From contig VWZX01002526.1 in assembly GCA_013399015.1 (NCBI GenBank), positions 1,394,835 through 1,458,834 of the forward strand: DNA of 64,000 bases, written 5' to 3'. Made by a program: the position numbers and the translations under genes. Shown piece after piece: positions 49,201-61,560 of this stretch; the stretch's first letter is position 1, and every line of letters starts with the position of its first letter. This stretch comes from Galbula dea (Eukaryota > Chordata > Aves > Piciformes > Galbulidae). The notes beneath the pieces were generated by a model, which saw nothing but the letters and a program-made list of their open reading frames with translations, was not told the DNA's origin and did not search any database.

Positions 49201-51332
49201 AGGTAAATCTCTTGCATACTTCTTTCTTCCCCTGTTACTAAAGTACTTTGCATGGTCCCTGATCATGCTTCATTCTCACCCATTCAGGATGCTACCATGG
49301 AGAATTTTTTCTCCTAACCTCTCCCTTTTGTCTTGCTTCCCAGCCTGTGCCCTTCCACTGGCTCTTCCCTTCCCATAACATCAAACTCAGGTCTTCCCTC
49401 TGAAAGCTCTGTGACTTACCTGACTATGACCATTCAACCAAAACACGATGGCACCACCTGTGTCCAACCTTCTCACACCTTCTGCTACCTATTTCTGGAA
49501 GGGCTCCTTAGAAACACAAACAAATCAACCCCATAACGCTTTCCCCCCAAGTCCTTGATAGAAACCCAACTTTGCTCTCAGTACAATGCTCAGGTTGCCA
49601 CAAAACATATTGACAAACACCACTTTCTTTCCCCATCTTCCTCTGTTTACCTGAGCCCACCCATTTTCCTATGTCTCAATCCTGGAATAGCAAATGTAAA
49701 GGTTTGTTGTGTAGCACTGCTTAGAGCTTAGCCCAGCTGCAGCTTCTCGTCCTATGGCAACAGAAACCAGGAATAATAATAGCAAGGTGGTGACTCATTA
49801 AAACCAATAACCTCAATAATTAGGCTTACTTAACTTTTCCAATTGTATAAACAACTTGGGAGGGGGGGGGAGAAAAAGAAAATAAGAAAAAAGATATCTT
49901 AAGCTTTTCCAATATATTTTACTTTTCCAGTTTCTCACATAGAAACTGTCAGTATTGGGCACTTGTCTCAGTCAAATTTCCTCTCTACACAAGAGTGAAT
50001 TCATCTAGTGAGGTGAAACATTTGCTCTGCCCATACTGTGTTAGGGCTAAAGACTCTCCAGCACCTCTTTGCAAGGAGGAGCCCAGCTGCAGCCCTGCCT
50101 CGGTGCTGACACTGTTCCAGCTGCCGTTGCTGTAGTTAAAAAAAAACAACACAAAGGCAGAACTGTCCAAGTTTTGAGTTCCTGAAAAATCTGTTTAAAT
50201 CAGCAGGGATAGAGCCTGGAAGCAAATTTCCCTCCAGATCTGATGCTCTGTGGGTGCATCTCTGCCATCTACCACTGCATTCAGGTGTGCTGGTTGAAGC
50301 TGTACCCTGGGTACAGCCTCTTCTCTTCTACCCCTTCTATCTGCCCCTCTCTAAATAACCTTTACCTGCCCATTGCCTCTTATCAGAGACAGAGAAGGAT
50401 GCATGGACCAAGACAAGAGCTGCCCATGGGATTATAAGAGGGTGTTTGTGGGCTAGGAGCCACCAGAAGGAGGAGAGCACTTGGGAGAAGGCACCTGAGG
50501 GACAAATGGGCAGGTAACCTGAAGGCAGTAAGGCAAAGAGACTGGGATAAGGTGCATAGTGAGGTAAGGAGCAGCTCTGATGACAGAGGAAGGAACAAAG
50601 GAGACAAGGAGACAGGGAGAAAGATGTGAGAGGACTGGGTTGAAAAGGAGATGAAGGGAGATGGACAGCAGATCCCTGAGCAGAGCCTCATAGCCCACTG
50701 CTCTTTCTCAGTCCTTCCTGCATTTCAGGATCTTGTGTTCAACTTTGTCTTTTTTTTTAGTTGCAGAAGATCTCAGTACCCTGCAGCTCCCAGGGAGACT
50801 GGCAGCAGGAGTGGCTACTAAACCAGTGCTGCCCTGGAAATGGCTGCTTAGACCCCAGCAGGGCATCAGTCCAGATGCCACTATTGGAGAAGCCTCAGTG
50901 TAGACAAGACCTCAAAATCTTGACCTCCACCTGGGCTGCCAAATCTGTCCTAGAGCCCTCAGCCCCCCAAAAAGCCTCCAATGAGTACAACAACATGGTG
51001 TTAAAAATGGAAAGTGCTTACAGAGAGAGATCAGCTCTCTTTGTTGTGCAGTTTTATGTCCTGGAGTTCCTTTTGATGTAAATGTGTGAAATTGCACATT
51101 TATTGCAAGATTCCAATGTAGCCATGGCAACATGGTTATCAAATAGTTGCATACAGAAATGTAAATCCATACAAGTTTCTGGCCAGTGAGATTAAACTGC
51201 CCAGGGAAAAGGCTCAATTTATGCCAAGCTCAGGCCCTCCCTGTCCCAAAAGAATCAGCTCTGGCTTCAGTGCCTGCAAAAATTACATATCTTTGCATCC
51301 AGATTGTCTCAGCTGGGCTGACCACCAAGCAG
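43201..51332. other. Non-coding DNA, possibly intronic
   Basis: No recognised coding exon. Two overlapping + strand frames of 154 and 163 codons at 47560-48076 are the longest apart from GPR20 and its antisense shadow, but lack domain features. A run of ten C followed by ACAG at 48807-48820 resembles a splice acceptor but has no supporting exon. If the promoter-like block on the left is real, this stretch would be first-intron sequence. Confidence 0.5.
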
Positions 51333-51895
51333 ATCATAGAAAAATTGAACCATAGAATAGTTTGGGTTGGAAGGGATCTTAAAAATCATCTAGTTCCAGT
51401 CCCTCTGCCATGAGCAGGGATACCTTCCACTAGAACTGGTTGCTCAGAGCAACCTGGTCTTGAACACTTCCAGGGATGGGACAACCACATCTTCTTTGGG
51501 CAACCTGGTGCCAGTGTTTCACCAACCATCCTCACACTGAATAATTTCTTCCTAAAGTCTAATCTAAATCTACCCTCATTCAGTTTAAAGCCACAACCCC
51601 GTTCCTATCACTATGCTCCTTGATCAAGAGTCCTTTCCCACATTTCCTGTAGCCCCCCTTCAAGTACTTGAAGGCTGCTATAGCATTTCCCCAGAGCCTT
51701 TTTGTCTCCAGGCTGAACAACCCCAAGTCTCTGAGCCTGTCCTCACAGGTGAGGTGTTCCAGCCCTCTGATCACTTTTGTATTCCTCCTCTTGACCTGCT
51801 TGATTAGGTCCATGTCTGTCTCATGCTGGGGGCTCCAGAGCTGAATGCAGTACTCCAGGTGGGCTCTCAAGAGAGAGGTGCAGAAGAGCAGCTAA
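51333..51895 (-). mobile_element. CR1 LINE 3' end, ~560 bp (sense on -)
   Basis: This is the longest CR1 piece in the window. On the minus strand it encodes, over 96 uninterrupted codons (51580-51870), the ORF2 C-terminal region: RAHLEYCIQLWSPQ, MDLIKQVKRRNTKVIRGLEH, CEDRLRDLGLFSLETKRL and AAFKYLKGGY, all standard CR1 motifs after the reverse transcriptase domain. It then runs through the 3' UTR to the tail at the left end (CATAGAATAG and ATCATAGA, antisense ATTCTATG). It is 5'-truncated, as most CR1 copies are. The intact short frame suggests a moderately young insertion. It has no function of its own. Confidence 0.95.
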
Positions 51896-54800
51896 AGAAG
51901 GTGGTGCCCTCAGCAGAGATGCAGCATCTCTGCACACTGCTACACAGTCCAATGCTGTCCTGGTTGAAATATATTCCATTGCTCATCCTTGCAAGGGCCA
52001 AGGAGCATTCAAGCAGGAGCTGTGACTCTGAAGACTGGGTTTAAGTTACAACTTGACCAATCATCAAGCTGTATTCATAGATTTACTGTGCAAGAAAACA
52101 GGCTGGGCAGCCAATGGCACCATACTGAGAGCAGCCAGGGCATTTCTCCACCCACAGTGTGCTCATGTGACAGCAATCTGGTGTCATCCGAAGAGGGGAC
52201 AAGCAAAGCTGGCATGTGTCCTGGCTGCAAGCAGGAAAAGGCTGTGCTTTTACAGCCTCAAAGCCATGACCTTGCTGGCCATTCCTCAGAAACAGGGCCC
52301 ATCAATTTCTTTTCCACAGCCACCAGGTACAGGCTGAGCCTTGCTATTGCAGCCGAGGAGAGTCTGTGGCAGCCTTCTGTTTCTCCTCTGGTCAGGAGAC
52401 AGGCTCCAAAACCTCTTGTAAGGGTGTTTGCACATAGACTGTGCTCAGCTCACAGTCCTGTTGTGTCTGGAGTGATGAAGAGAACATCAGGTGGGTTGTG
52501 AAACAACCACAAAACTGTTATTAAAAGAAAAAGGGGGGTGGTGGGGAAAACATATGCCCCAGCACAGAAACAGGCCAGTGAGGAGGAAATAAAAGTTTTA
52601 AATAGGCACTCAAATTTTGGCTGAATTTGTCTGTAAGTGAAAACAGAGCAGTGGAAGTGCACAAATTTGTCCTTGTTTTGCTTTTCTCCAAAGACATGAG
52701 GTAGCTCTTTCACTGAGCAACACAAAAGTAGGACACAGTCTTCCAACAGGTACCTGGGATGTATTCAAAGCCCTGAGATTTTGGGTTCCTGAGGCAGGAG
52801 CCCTGGCATCCCTCTGCAATCAGCAGAAAAGCAGGTTATCTCCATGACACGTGGTGGGCAGCTTAGTGGGACACCTAAACCATCTGACAGCAATGCCCCT
52901 GAGCTGTCATACAGGAATTCACGGGATGGCTTCCTCAGTAGGATGTTCCTATTGTTAATTAACCTCTGATCCTTATTTCCAGTGGGAGCATCTCTTCATT
53001 CTGTCTCCAGCAAATAGCTTTGATAGTGCTTTGCCTAATAGATTAGGCAGCCTGCTCAAAGCTGGCACCTTCTTCTGCTGCAGGTATTTCTGGGGACTGA
53101 GCATATCCCTATTAACCTTCCCTCCAGCAAGGCAAATGTACCAGAGCTCCACCACACTCTTGTTTGCAAACCTTCCAAGCATGTGATCAACCATCTTTCT
53201 CAGTTTCCAGGTTCTGTAGCACAAACTCTTTCATCTTTCTCACTATTTTGAATAGTACTGCCTCACAGGAAATTTTTGACTTGAACAAAATACATACTCT
53301 GGTCACTAAAGACAGCCCTTTTTTCTTAAACAAAAGCCTTTTTCATTTTAAAAATGACAAACAGTCTTTCCTAAATAAATACATTTTTAAAAAAATAGTT
53401 TTCCCAGGCCTTTTTAGGAAATTAATAAAAACTATGCTGTGCTACCTCCCATTACCTAAACAATTTTCACATCAGCTCCTGCCTGTGGCCATGCAGAGGT
53501 GGTAGGTTGTTCTGCATATGGACTTACCATTCCAGCCTCCAGCAGATGAAGTATTTGAGTTCTGGTCAGCTGTGACTTATTGCTAAAATAAAGGCACCAC
53601 AGCCCTTCCATTCACCCTGCCTGACACAAGGCCTGGACTCTTGTGATGTGGGAGTGACAGTATGTTGCCAAACTGCCCCAGCCACGCTGCCATGGCATCT
53701 GTTCCCCTTGGTCTTTGCTGCTTGAGGAAATGGACTAAACCCCTCCAAGAGGGGAGGCAAACTTGTTGCCTTCATCTCCTCGGTCCTTTAGCTTGCACTG
53801 CCCTTTGTGGTCCTTTGATCTCTGTAACTGGAGGAAAGCAGGGAGAGCAGTCTGAAGTGCCTTAAAGCCATTCTGTTAATCGCTGCATTAGGGCTGGGAG
53901 GGTCGGAAATCTGCCGGCGCTCAGCTTTGAGCAAGTCAAGAGCTTTCTGCTGCTCACAGCCATGAGTATGCTAAGCAGACCAGCCTGTCTCGCTACAGCT
54001 CAGCTAACTACTTTTATGAATGGAGTTAAAAACAACAGATACTGTGAAGCTGTTGCTAAGAAGCTTTTTCTTTTCCCCCTGGTGTCCTGACTGCTCCGGT
54101 CAATGTAAGCCATAGCACTCCCAAGCACCGCACAGCCCTAACTGAAGGAAGTGGGCAGGAAAAGAAAAGCACAGGTTCCCTATCTGTTCTTTGCCTGTGT
54201 TTAGTTGAGCAATTATACAATTCCAGATCTCTGATTATTCCTGGCAAGGTTTATTCATCTCATGGGAGACTTTTGGAATAACACAGCGCTTTTGTAGGGA
54301 GTGTCAACCACGAGGCCAACGTGCCTTCCAGATCTGATTTTTCCTTCTTTTTTTTTTTTTTTTTTTCTTAAACATGTAAGTAATTGTTTCTTTACAGTTT
54401 GGTCTTTACCTTTTAATGACTCACATTTCTACCTTGTCAGCTTTCAACACAGGCCCTGCCCTCCCTCCCAGTACTACAATCCTCCCAGATTTCACCCACT
54501 GTGCCAGGTCACCCAGGGTGAAATCGTGAAAGATGAGAATCCATTTTGCCGGCATCCTGGCCAGATGTTCTGCTTGCTAGGGCTGCTTTCCAGGGGCTGC
54601 AGAAACTATGAGCATGGGCAGTCAGAAGGCATAAAAAATAAGGTGCCAGCCTGTCTCTAATACATTAAAAAAAGAGGTTTATCTGTGCTTTGTTATTTTG
54701 GCAAATCCAGATGCATCTTCATAAAGAGACAGACTGATCCCCAGCACTGCTTCTGTGCTGAGTGTCTCACTTCTTTTTCCAGCTTCCTGCAGTGCAAAAG

Positions 54801-57069
54801 TGCTCTTCAAAATAAAGAAGGAGAAAGCTTAAACATTCATAAAACTAATTCTTTAGCTTTAATCTCAGTGGAATATGGCTGCACCTTCTGAAGAGCTGGG
54901 GAGGTATTTTTGTGTGTGTAACTTCACTCCTCTCCAAAAAATATATTCAACTTGAGGCAGGGAGTAATTATGGAAAATTTCAGGCTGAACGCTTAAAGCA
55001 TGGCCAACTTGTAAAGTAATTGGAAACATAGAAAGGAAAGTGTTTGGCAACATGGGATAAAAGGTGCTATGCAAGTAGAGTATTCTTTTTTATTGCAAGC
55101 TCTCCTCTCTCTGATATGTTAATTGTGTTTTGCCTGATCCCTTGACAGTTCATTAATTTCTTGTCCAATTGCAGGCTGTTGAGTGCAGATAAATTTCAGG
55201 CTATTACAGGAACATCCTAGAAGTTTGTATAGAAAGGAAACTCTCTGTTTCCTGTATCATCCTTCTGGGGATCTTGAAAGAGTTCACAAAAGCCACTTAA
55301 GCAAACTTTCTTTGCTGGATAACGGAAGGAAAGGAAACTGTGAACAAGCAAACAACACTCAATTCCATGAGACAAGAGATACTCATAGGTCATGAGAGAG
55401 AAAGTAAAGTCAATGAATGCAACACACACAGGCACAGAGTGAAACTATCTCCTACAATGAAAATAATGGGAATTTCGGCATCTGGGCACTATCTCTGATC
55501 TATAAAAAGGTAAATCATGCAAAAGCCCAGTGAGGCAGGTGGTGAAATATCCATCCCTGCATTGCATGAAAACTTTTTGAAGTTCTTTTGCAGCTCAAAT
55601 AATGCATCAGAGGCTGAGTTGGAAGTGGTCGTGGATCAGCTGATCTTTCTTCCTGTCATTAACAGCTCGTTTGCCAGAGATCTACTACAACCAGCTCTGG
55701 ACTTTCTGTCATGCACAGATCGAAAGCAAAGGTCTTAACAGCTGCAATATTTCTAGGGGCTGGTTTCAAGCACAGAATTCTAATAAAGCTCAGAGGGCTG
55801 AGGTAAAACACAGCATCAGGTGTGCAAATGTGAGTTCTGGAATTCCTGGGGACTCCAGTTTCTAGGCTTGTCCCTGTCTCTGAATTTTATGTCAGTTTTC
55901 TAAAGACAGGAGGTTGGTTCAACACTGTGACTCCTTTCCTGACAACTTTTAAACCTCTTGGCTTCAGCTGCATGTCAGAGGGAGAGCAGAACAACAGAGT
56001 GGATGAAATGCTGCAAGTTTGTTATAAAAAGTGCTTAGAGGATGAGATTTGCAAGTGGCTTATTGGGAATATGGATTTTGTGGTATTTCATATGAGTAAA
56101 TCCACTTGGTAGAGAGACTTGTATTTGCTTAAACCACAGGAAATCTTCTGGTTGAAGTTTGCAGTCAACAACAAGGCACAGAACTGTAGGAAGAAATAGT
56201 CTAGGGGAATACTTCATTAGCAGTAAGCAGAGTGAGGGAATGAAAGAGCAGCAGCATCTCTTATTTCTGGGAAGTGAAGTTCAAAACAAGCCAAAAGGGA
56301 TGACATAAAGCTGATAACCTCTACAAAATGCACCCCTCAGAAGAGGAAGAGTTTCTGCAGCAGGATGATTGAAGATCAATATGAAAGCAGCAGGCCATCT
56401 GACAGGTGATTGCCAGGGCTATCTATTAGAGAACACAAAATAAACTTTAGCTCAGTTCAATGTCCCATAGTCCCCAAATACTCCTGGGAACGTCTCCAGA
56501 ATGCTGCAACCACAGCCTCACCAGACCACACTGAGAGGTGTGGAGAATGGTGTTGCTCACCAGGGGTCAAAAAATAAACCTCCAAAGGCAATGTCACAGG
56601 CTTGTTGGGCATCTTAGAAGGGAGGTGACAGACAGAGTGAACTATGGAGCCAGCATCAGTAGGTTCAAGTCTGATAGATGATAAGAAAAAAGGGGAGGTG
56701 GCTGTTGTCTACTCTGTACCTGCTGTATCATTGAAGAGAGGGTTTCTGTCTCCAAGGGCAATGACTGGCAATTTTTGAAAGGCATTTAAGAAAATATCAA
56801 CTATGAAAACATTTTTTTCTGGCAGATTCTGCAATGTATGCTTCTGGTCTGACCAAAACCACTAACAAGGGGAAAAAAAAGAGCAAGGAAAATACATGCA
56901 ACTTTTGCCAGTTGAAAAAAAAGTATTTTGTTCAAATTCAAAGCAATTCGTTCAGGCCAGTTCTTACTTAATTGGGACTGGGGAGAGCCTTTTTCTGGCA
57001 GAAATGCAACTGATTACTTGACAGGAAAAATCCAAACTCCTTAAAAACATTTCTCCTGGTCTCAGAGTT
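51896..57069. other. Non-coding DNA with no recognised gene
   Basis: Chance frames of up to 170 codons lack recognisable domains. A 19-base T run lies at 54348-54366. A patch at about 53880-53960 with TTAATCGCTGCATTAG and GCCGGCGCTCAGC has more CpGs than its surroundings and could be an enhancer, but nothing specific supports that. Confidence 0.5.
54348..54366 (+). repeat. Poly(T) run, 19 bases
   Basis: Homopolymer. It could be the remnant of a minus-strand retroposed poly(A) tail, but no TTTATT (antisense AATAAA) follows within the expected distance, so it is listed only as a homopolymer. Confidence 0.95.
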
Positions 57070-57240
57070 CTCCACAGCAACAGTGCTTCCCTAGGGAGCT
57101 TGTTAAACCTCCTAAATAACCTCATTGCTAGGAACTTGCTTTCCTCTCGGTTTTATTAATTTCTTTATCTTAAGCCATAACCCCTCAGGTCTGTTCTTGA
57201 GGTTGTAAATAACCTCCATTCAAATTTTCACCTCTTGATC
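57070..57240 (-). mobile_element. Old, strongly diverged CR1-like fragment (sense on -)
   Basis: The order of phrases, with CAACAGTGCTTCCCTAGG, then CTCATTGCTAGGAACTTGC, then ATCTTAAGCCATAACCCCTC, echoes antisense CR1 consensus phrases: the 'CAGTGCTTAACTACCC', 'TTAGGAAGTTTTTCCT' and 'AATTTAAGCCCATTGC' region. Divergence is high, so this could be coincidence; if real it is much older than the copies at 40 and 51.5 kb. Confidence 0.35.
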
Positions 57241-59451
57241 TTCTGCTGTCTTGCTGTGCTCAGAAAGGCCCAGGTGAGTGGCAAGACATCCTCATGGAGA
57301 GCACTCATCTGCACCCAGCATAAAAGCATTGTCAGTCCAGAAAAATGGGCCAAGACCCATTCAAGGAGAAAGGATCTTTATGTCTGTTCTCACATATTCA
57401 GAAAATATTCCCAGCTACATTTTGTTCACTGATAATAGAAGAAAAAGAAAATAAAACCATAATGCAAAATTTTTGGTCCTACTAAAGCAGTCCTGGGTTG
57501 TTAAGGTACTCAAGTTAGGAGCTTAGTCACCAGGATCTCTTTACAAACAAGGAAAGAAGCAGCTGAACTGATAGGATTGTCTAAGTAAGAGGAGCAGCAG
57601 GAGAGCACATCTCTGTGCTGTTGGCACAGTGTTCACACACACAGCTCTATAAAAGAGCACCTCCTGGTCCCCCTCTGGCAGGTTGTATCCTAGGCCTGGG
57701 TAGATCAGGGAAGTGTTTGAGGAAGATGATGAAACTGCTTGAGAAGGACATGGAGAGTGTAGCTGGTTTTATTAGGGTCAAAAGTGAGCAACTGGAGGGT
57801 GACTTGTCCTGGGAGAGACAATATTATGTGAAAGGGCCTGATCAGTATCTGTCAAGCTCCACAGGCTGCAACAAGGACTGTCATATGAGTCAATCTGCAT
57901 GGTTTATCCAGCAGGAAACTCTCCCCCTTTTTTTTGACTTAGGGTTTCCCACCAAATCAGCTAGATGAAAAGCAAAGGAAAAGTTGCTGCTTCTGGGAGA
58001 AACTAGCTTTAAAATCATTTGAGCTGCAAAGTAGAACTAGACCCTAAGAACAGCAGTGTGCAGTATCCACACTGTGTTTCAAATAGAGGGACTTCCCCAA
58101 ATCAAACACTGCATGAGAGCTGAGGACTGGGATGATACTCAGCTCTAGAAAAAGAGAAAAATTGTTCAACACAGCTATTTTGAGTTAATTTCAAAAACTG
58201 AATTTGTCAGTTTTCACTCAAATTTTAGGGAGGGAAGAGATTAAAAGAACCTTTAAAAAAACCCTCCATCTTTGCTGGGAATTTTAATTTCTGCTCCAGA
58301 AATTAATTAATTTCTGCTTCCAACTTTGGAAATGCATGTCATTTTTTGCCCAAAGTTTAAAATGACTTTCATATGAAACACTTTGGGGTCTGTAGTTGTT
58401 TGGTTGTGTTTGGAAATTCAAGCAATCAGAATAAAAAGTGTTCACCTAATTCATTTCAGCATCTTGGTCACAACTACAGCCACAGCCTGCACAGGGTTAT
58501 TCTTGAAACTTGGGTTGCTTAAGTCATTTAAATAGATTTCTATTCCAGAAACAAAATGAGAGCCAACAATTTCACAATTAAAAGCTCGAGGGCTATAAAA
58601 CTTGGCTTCACCTAAGACTTTTAACATTGTTTTTATTATCTTAATCACTAGGTTCTTTACATACTAATTTTCCATCCCATTGCCAATCCAACTCACTTTT
58701 CCATCACCCAGGTGAGTGTTACTCATGTTTTCAGGGGAAGGTAAGAAAACCTTGACTTTTGTCAGCACAACAGTGTCTATTTTTGCAACTGCTTGTGGAC
58801 CTCTGCTTACACTGAGTCATAGCTGCAGAAGTCACTAGCTGAGGTGTAGCTCCTTCTGAGTTGTTTCCCAGGATTTTCCAAAAATACAGAGAACCCTGCT
58901 GGTTTTCCAGATGCAGTGTTGATGACACAAGGCTAAACAATTTGAAATCCTGTCTATGCTGGGACCAGGGATATTGCAAACTCCGATCAGGTACGTGACC
59001 GATTAGGCAAGGGTAGAGATGAGATAAATCACAACACGTGGTTGTAACAGGCCTTAGCAGAGCAAAGAGTCGTCCAGGAAGGCTATAGAGGCCTCAGGTC
59101 CCACCTGGGTGATCAACACAGACATGCCCAACAACACCTGCACAGCTTGAATCCAGCTGTAGCTCAAAGGCTGCAAAACAAAAAGGCAGGATGAATAAGG
59201 GATAAATGCTCAGTTAACTAGAGGTCATGTTTTAGTGACTAAAGCTACAGGCTAAGCATCTGTGTTGCAATCAGTGTTTTATTCTGCACTGGACTAGCCC
59301 AACTGGCTATCATCAATAAATTAATCCATGAAATGCTGGGTTGTTATGAGAAAGCATTAAGGAATCAAGGTCACTTAGGTGAAATTTCAGTCCTCTTTCC
59401 AGCAGGCTGCAGGAGACTGTGCAGCCAGAAGACTAACTGGTCTTTTTTCTG
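57241..59451. other. Non-coding DNA with no recognised gene
   Basis: AT-richer sequence with chance frames only. Confidence 0.55.
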
Positions 59452-59510
59452 TATTCACCAGTGTAAACTGGCAGTAATGCCAACCAGCTTTCACCAGAGT
59501 AAGGCTAATG
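59452..59510 (+). repeat. Possible second piece of the palindromic sauropsid repeat
   Basis: CACCAGTGTAAACTGGCAGT followed by CAGCTTTCACCAGAGTAAGG resembles the CACCAGTGTAAATCTGGAGTAA phrases of the same repeat family called near 20.4 kb. It is short and diverged. Confidence 0.3.
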
Positions 59511-61129
59511 TAAAAGAAGTCACTTGAAAAATCATCTCAGACTTAAACAGCCTCCTACACTTCAGGCTTTGGTTCAGGATTTTGGTTCTTTGCAAATCCA
59601 GTATGATGAAAACGTATCCATTTTTCAGTTTGGCTTTGAGTAAAAATAGAGAGACCCAAGCACAAATATTTCTGTGCAGTAAAGGAAACCTCATAAACAT
59701 CATAGTTATGGTTTAATATGAGGCAGCTCGGAAGGAAATCTAACTGATCTCAGCTCATTGCCCGAGTGGGGAGAAACAGTAAATAGCATAAGGAAACAGA
59801 GGTTCTGGTCTCTCCATTGCAAGGGAAGAAGTGACTGAAGTGAGCAAGCCCTGTAGTTCTCAAATGCTGTCTAGCAGCATTTTAACTGCTCTTGGCACCT
59901 AAGTGAGGAGTGAAAGCCACAGTTCATGAAGGCCTGTCAAGTCATCCCTTGTCAACTATAAACTGCTCTGGAGCTTAATTCCTCACAGTTTCATTGTGAA
60001 GATAATTATAGACCACATAAACTCAAGAGGCAGGATAATTTTTGCAATTGTTAATACCACTTTTTAGCTGTGCAAGCCAGGAAAATAATGATAGGGAACT
60101 CTCATTCTTCAAGGCATCAAATCATGATGAGACCTCACAAGTGGCAGCAGCAGCAAATGCATCTTACAGCCTGTATTAGCATCTTGCCAGCATAGCTGCT
60201 GTCTGCTTGAGCCTCCACCATGAGCCATTTATTTTCCATGTGGGGATAGTGTGGGAAGGAATAGCTGCTGCTTTTACTCCAGGTTTCAGCCCAGAAGAAA
60301 GGCAGAGACCCTACACCTGCACCACCCTGTTTGCTTAGGACTGTTGATGTTGCTCTAGGGTGACATGAGCCAGCTGGCTCCAGATGGGTAATCTCTGGGC
60401 ACAAGACAGGGCAAAGGGCTGGGTCATACCCTATACCTGCTAGTCCTGTCTGAAGCCATTTGTCTCTCAGAATTCAAAGTCAATTATGGCTACCACAGGC
60501 AACCCAAACTGACCAGGAAATCTGCCTGAGTTCCAGACACAAACTCACACACAATATCCTGCTGTCCATAAGACCTTAAGGCTTGCCTGCATCCAGGCAA
60601 AGTATCTTTGGTTAGCATGCCACAAGATTGCAGCTCTTATCTGAAATGCAAAGAAGTATCCTTGTGCTTTTAGGGAAAAAAAATTTTAAAAGCATCAAGG
60701 GACATGGGCCATTTTTAACAGCCATTAAAGTTCCAGCTTAATGACAGCATATATTGGGGGAGGGTGGGAAGAAGGATAAACAGCAGTTTCAAGCCCAGAG
60801 CAGGGGTTTCCCATCAGATATCTCACCCTTTGTGAGAGATACCCTGGGGATAAGTTACAAGCCAAATGTGTAAAAGTTGAGACTAATTTTTCATGTCCTG
60901 TTTACAAGTGTCCTGGCTGGTAGACCTCACCTGGGCTTCTGGATGCTCAGATTTGCCTCAGGTCTAGCCTCAGGCTTCTCAAACGCATGGCCACTCCTCA
61001 TTAGGAGACACCTCGAGGAGTTGGCTGGGTCATTAAGTCTAAAAGCAAGTCAAGACAATCCTATAGGCTTTTGTCCATCCAGATGAAGAATTACCTTTTT
61101 GAAAAGTCACAGCTTTCAAGGGTTTAGGA
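59511..61129. other. Non-coding DNA with no recognised gene
   Basis: Chance frames only. No repeat or regulatory element recognised. Confidence 0.55.
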
Positions 61130-61230
61130 GCAGCAGCAGTCTCAGAAGGTTTGGATAATCTAGGAATCCGCGTTTCACATAAAGCAATTTGCACTAGATC
61201 TGAACGTTGGCAAACAGTCAGCTAAATCCA

Positions 61231-61244
61231 TTATCGCATGATAA
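61231..61244. promoter_or_regulatory. Palindromic paired GATA motif
   Basis: TTATC and GATAA face each other across GCAT, giving a perfect 5-base inverted repeat with a 4-base spacer. Inverted GATA pairs of this type can be bound by both zinc fingers of one GATA factor or by two molecules. Confidence 0.5.
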
Positions 61245-61381
61245 TGCTCAAACATTTCATTAATTCCTAACCAGCTGTCCTCTGCTCCCTAACCCCTTTC
61301 ATCATACAAGCATTTCTTTAACCGTCTGAGGGAGGGAAGAGGGAGGATCAGACGCAGCCTCGTAAAATTCCTTCACTCGCT

Positions 61382-61394
61382 TTGCCTGCGGCAA
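61382..61394. promoter_or_regulatory. AP-2 consensus site in a palindrome
   Basis: GCCTGCGGC at 61384-61392 is an exact GCCNNNGGC AP-2 consensus, extended to a symmetric TTGCC-TGC-GGCAA. It contains a CpG retained in CpG-poor surroundings. Confidence 0.45.
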
Positions 61395-61560
61395 GTTATT
61401 TCTTTTGACACTCATGTAAAAGAAGAGTGGGGGTGTTGTTTGTTTGGCTTGGCTGGATGGGAAATTTTCATCACAATTTTGTAAGCCACGTACCTGTGCA
61501 ATGGAGTAGAGAAAACTCAGGGCAGCTTGTTGATGATCCTGCCCTCTGGTTAATTAATGT

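Larger units (their letters stand above)
61130..61560. promoter_or_regulatory. Candidate conserved non-coding element / enhancer
   Basis: The segment is dense in recognisable transcription-factor motifs: a back-to-back GATA pair, homeobox-type TAATTA and ATTAAT cores (61258-61264, 61551-61558), and a perfect AP-2 site. It also holds isolated CpGs in an otherwise CpG-poor region, and it contains no long open frame. This texture is typical of a conserved enhancer. Conservation itself cannot be judged without alignment, so this is a pattern-based guess. Confidence 0.35.

Noticed and set aside
51989..52501. A 170-codon + strand frame
   Set aside because: Low-similarity composition, no domain and no exon signals; chance is sufficient.
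54348..54900. Retrocopy with a poly(A) tail on the minus strand at the T run
   Set aside because: No antisense AATAAA next to the tail and no gene-like sequence to its right.
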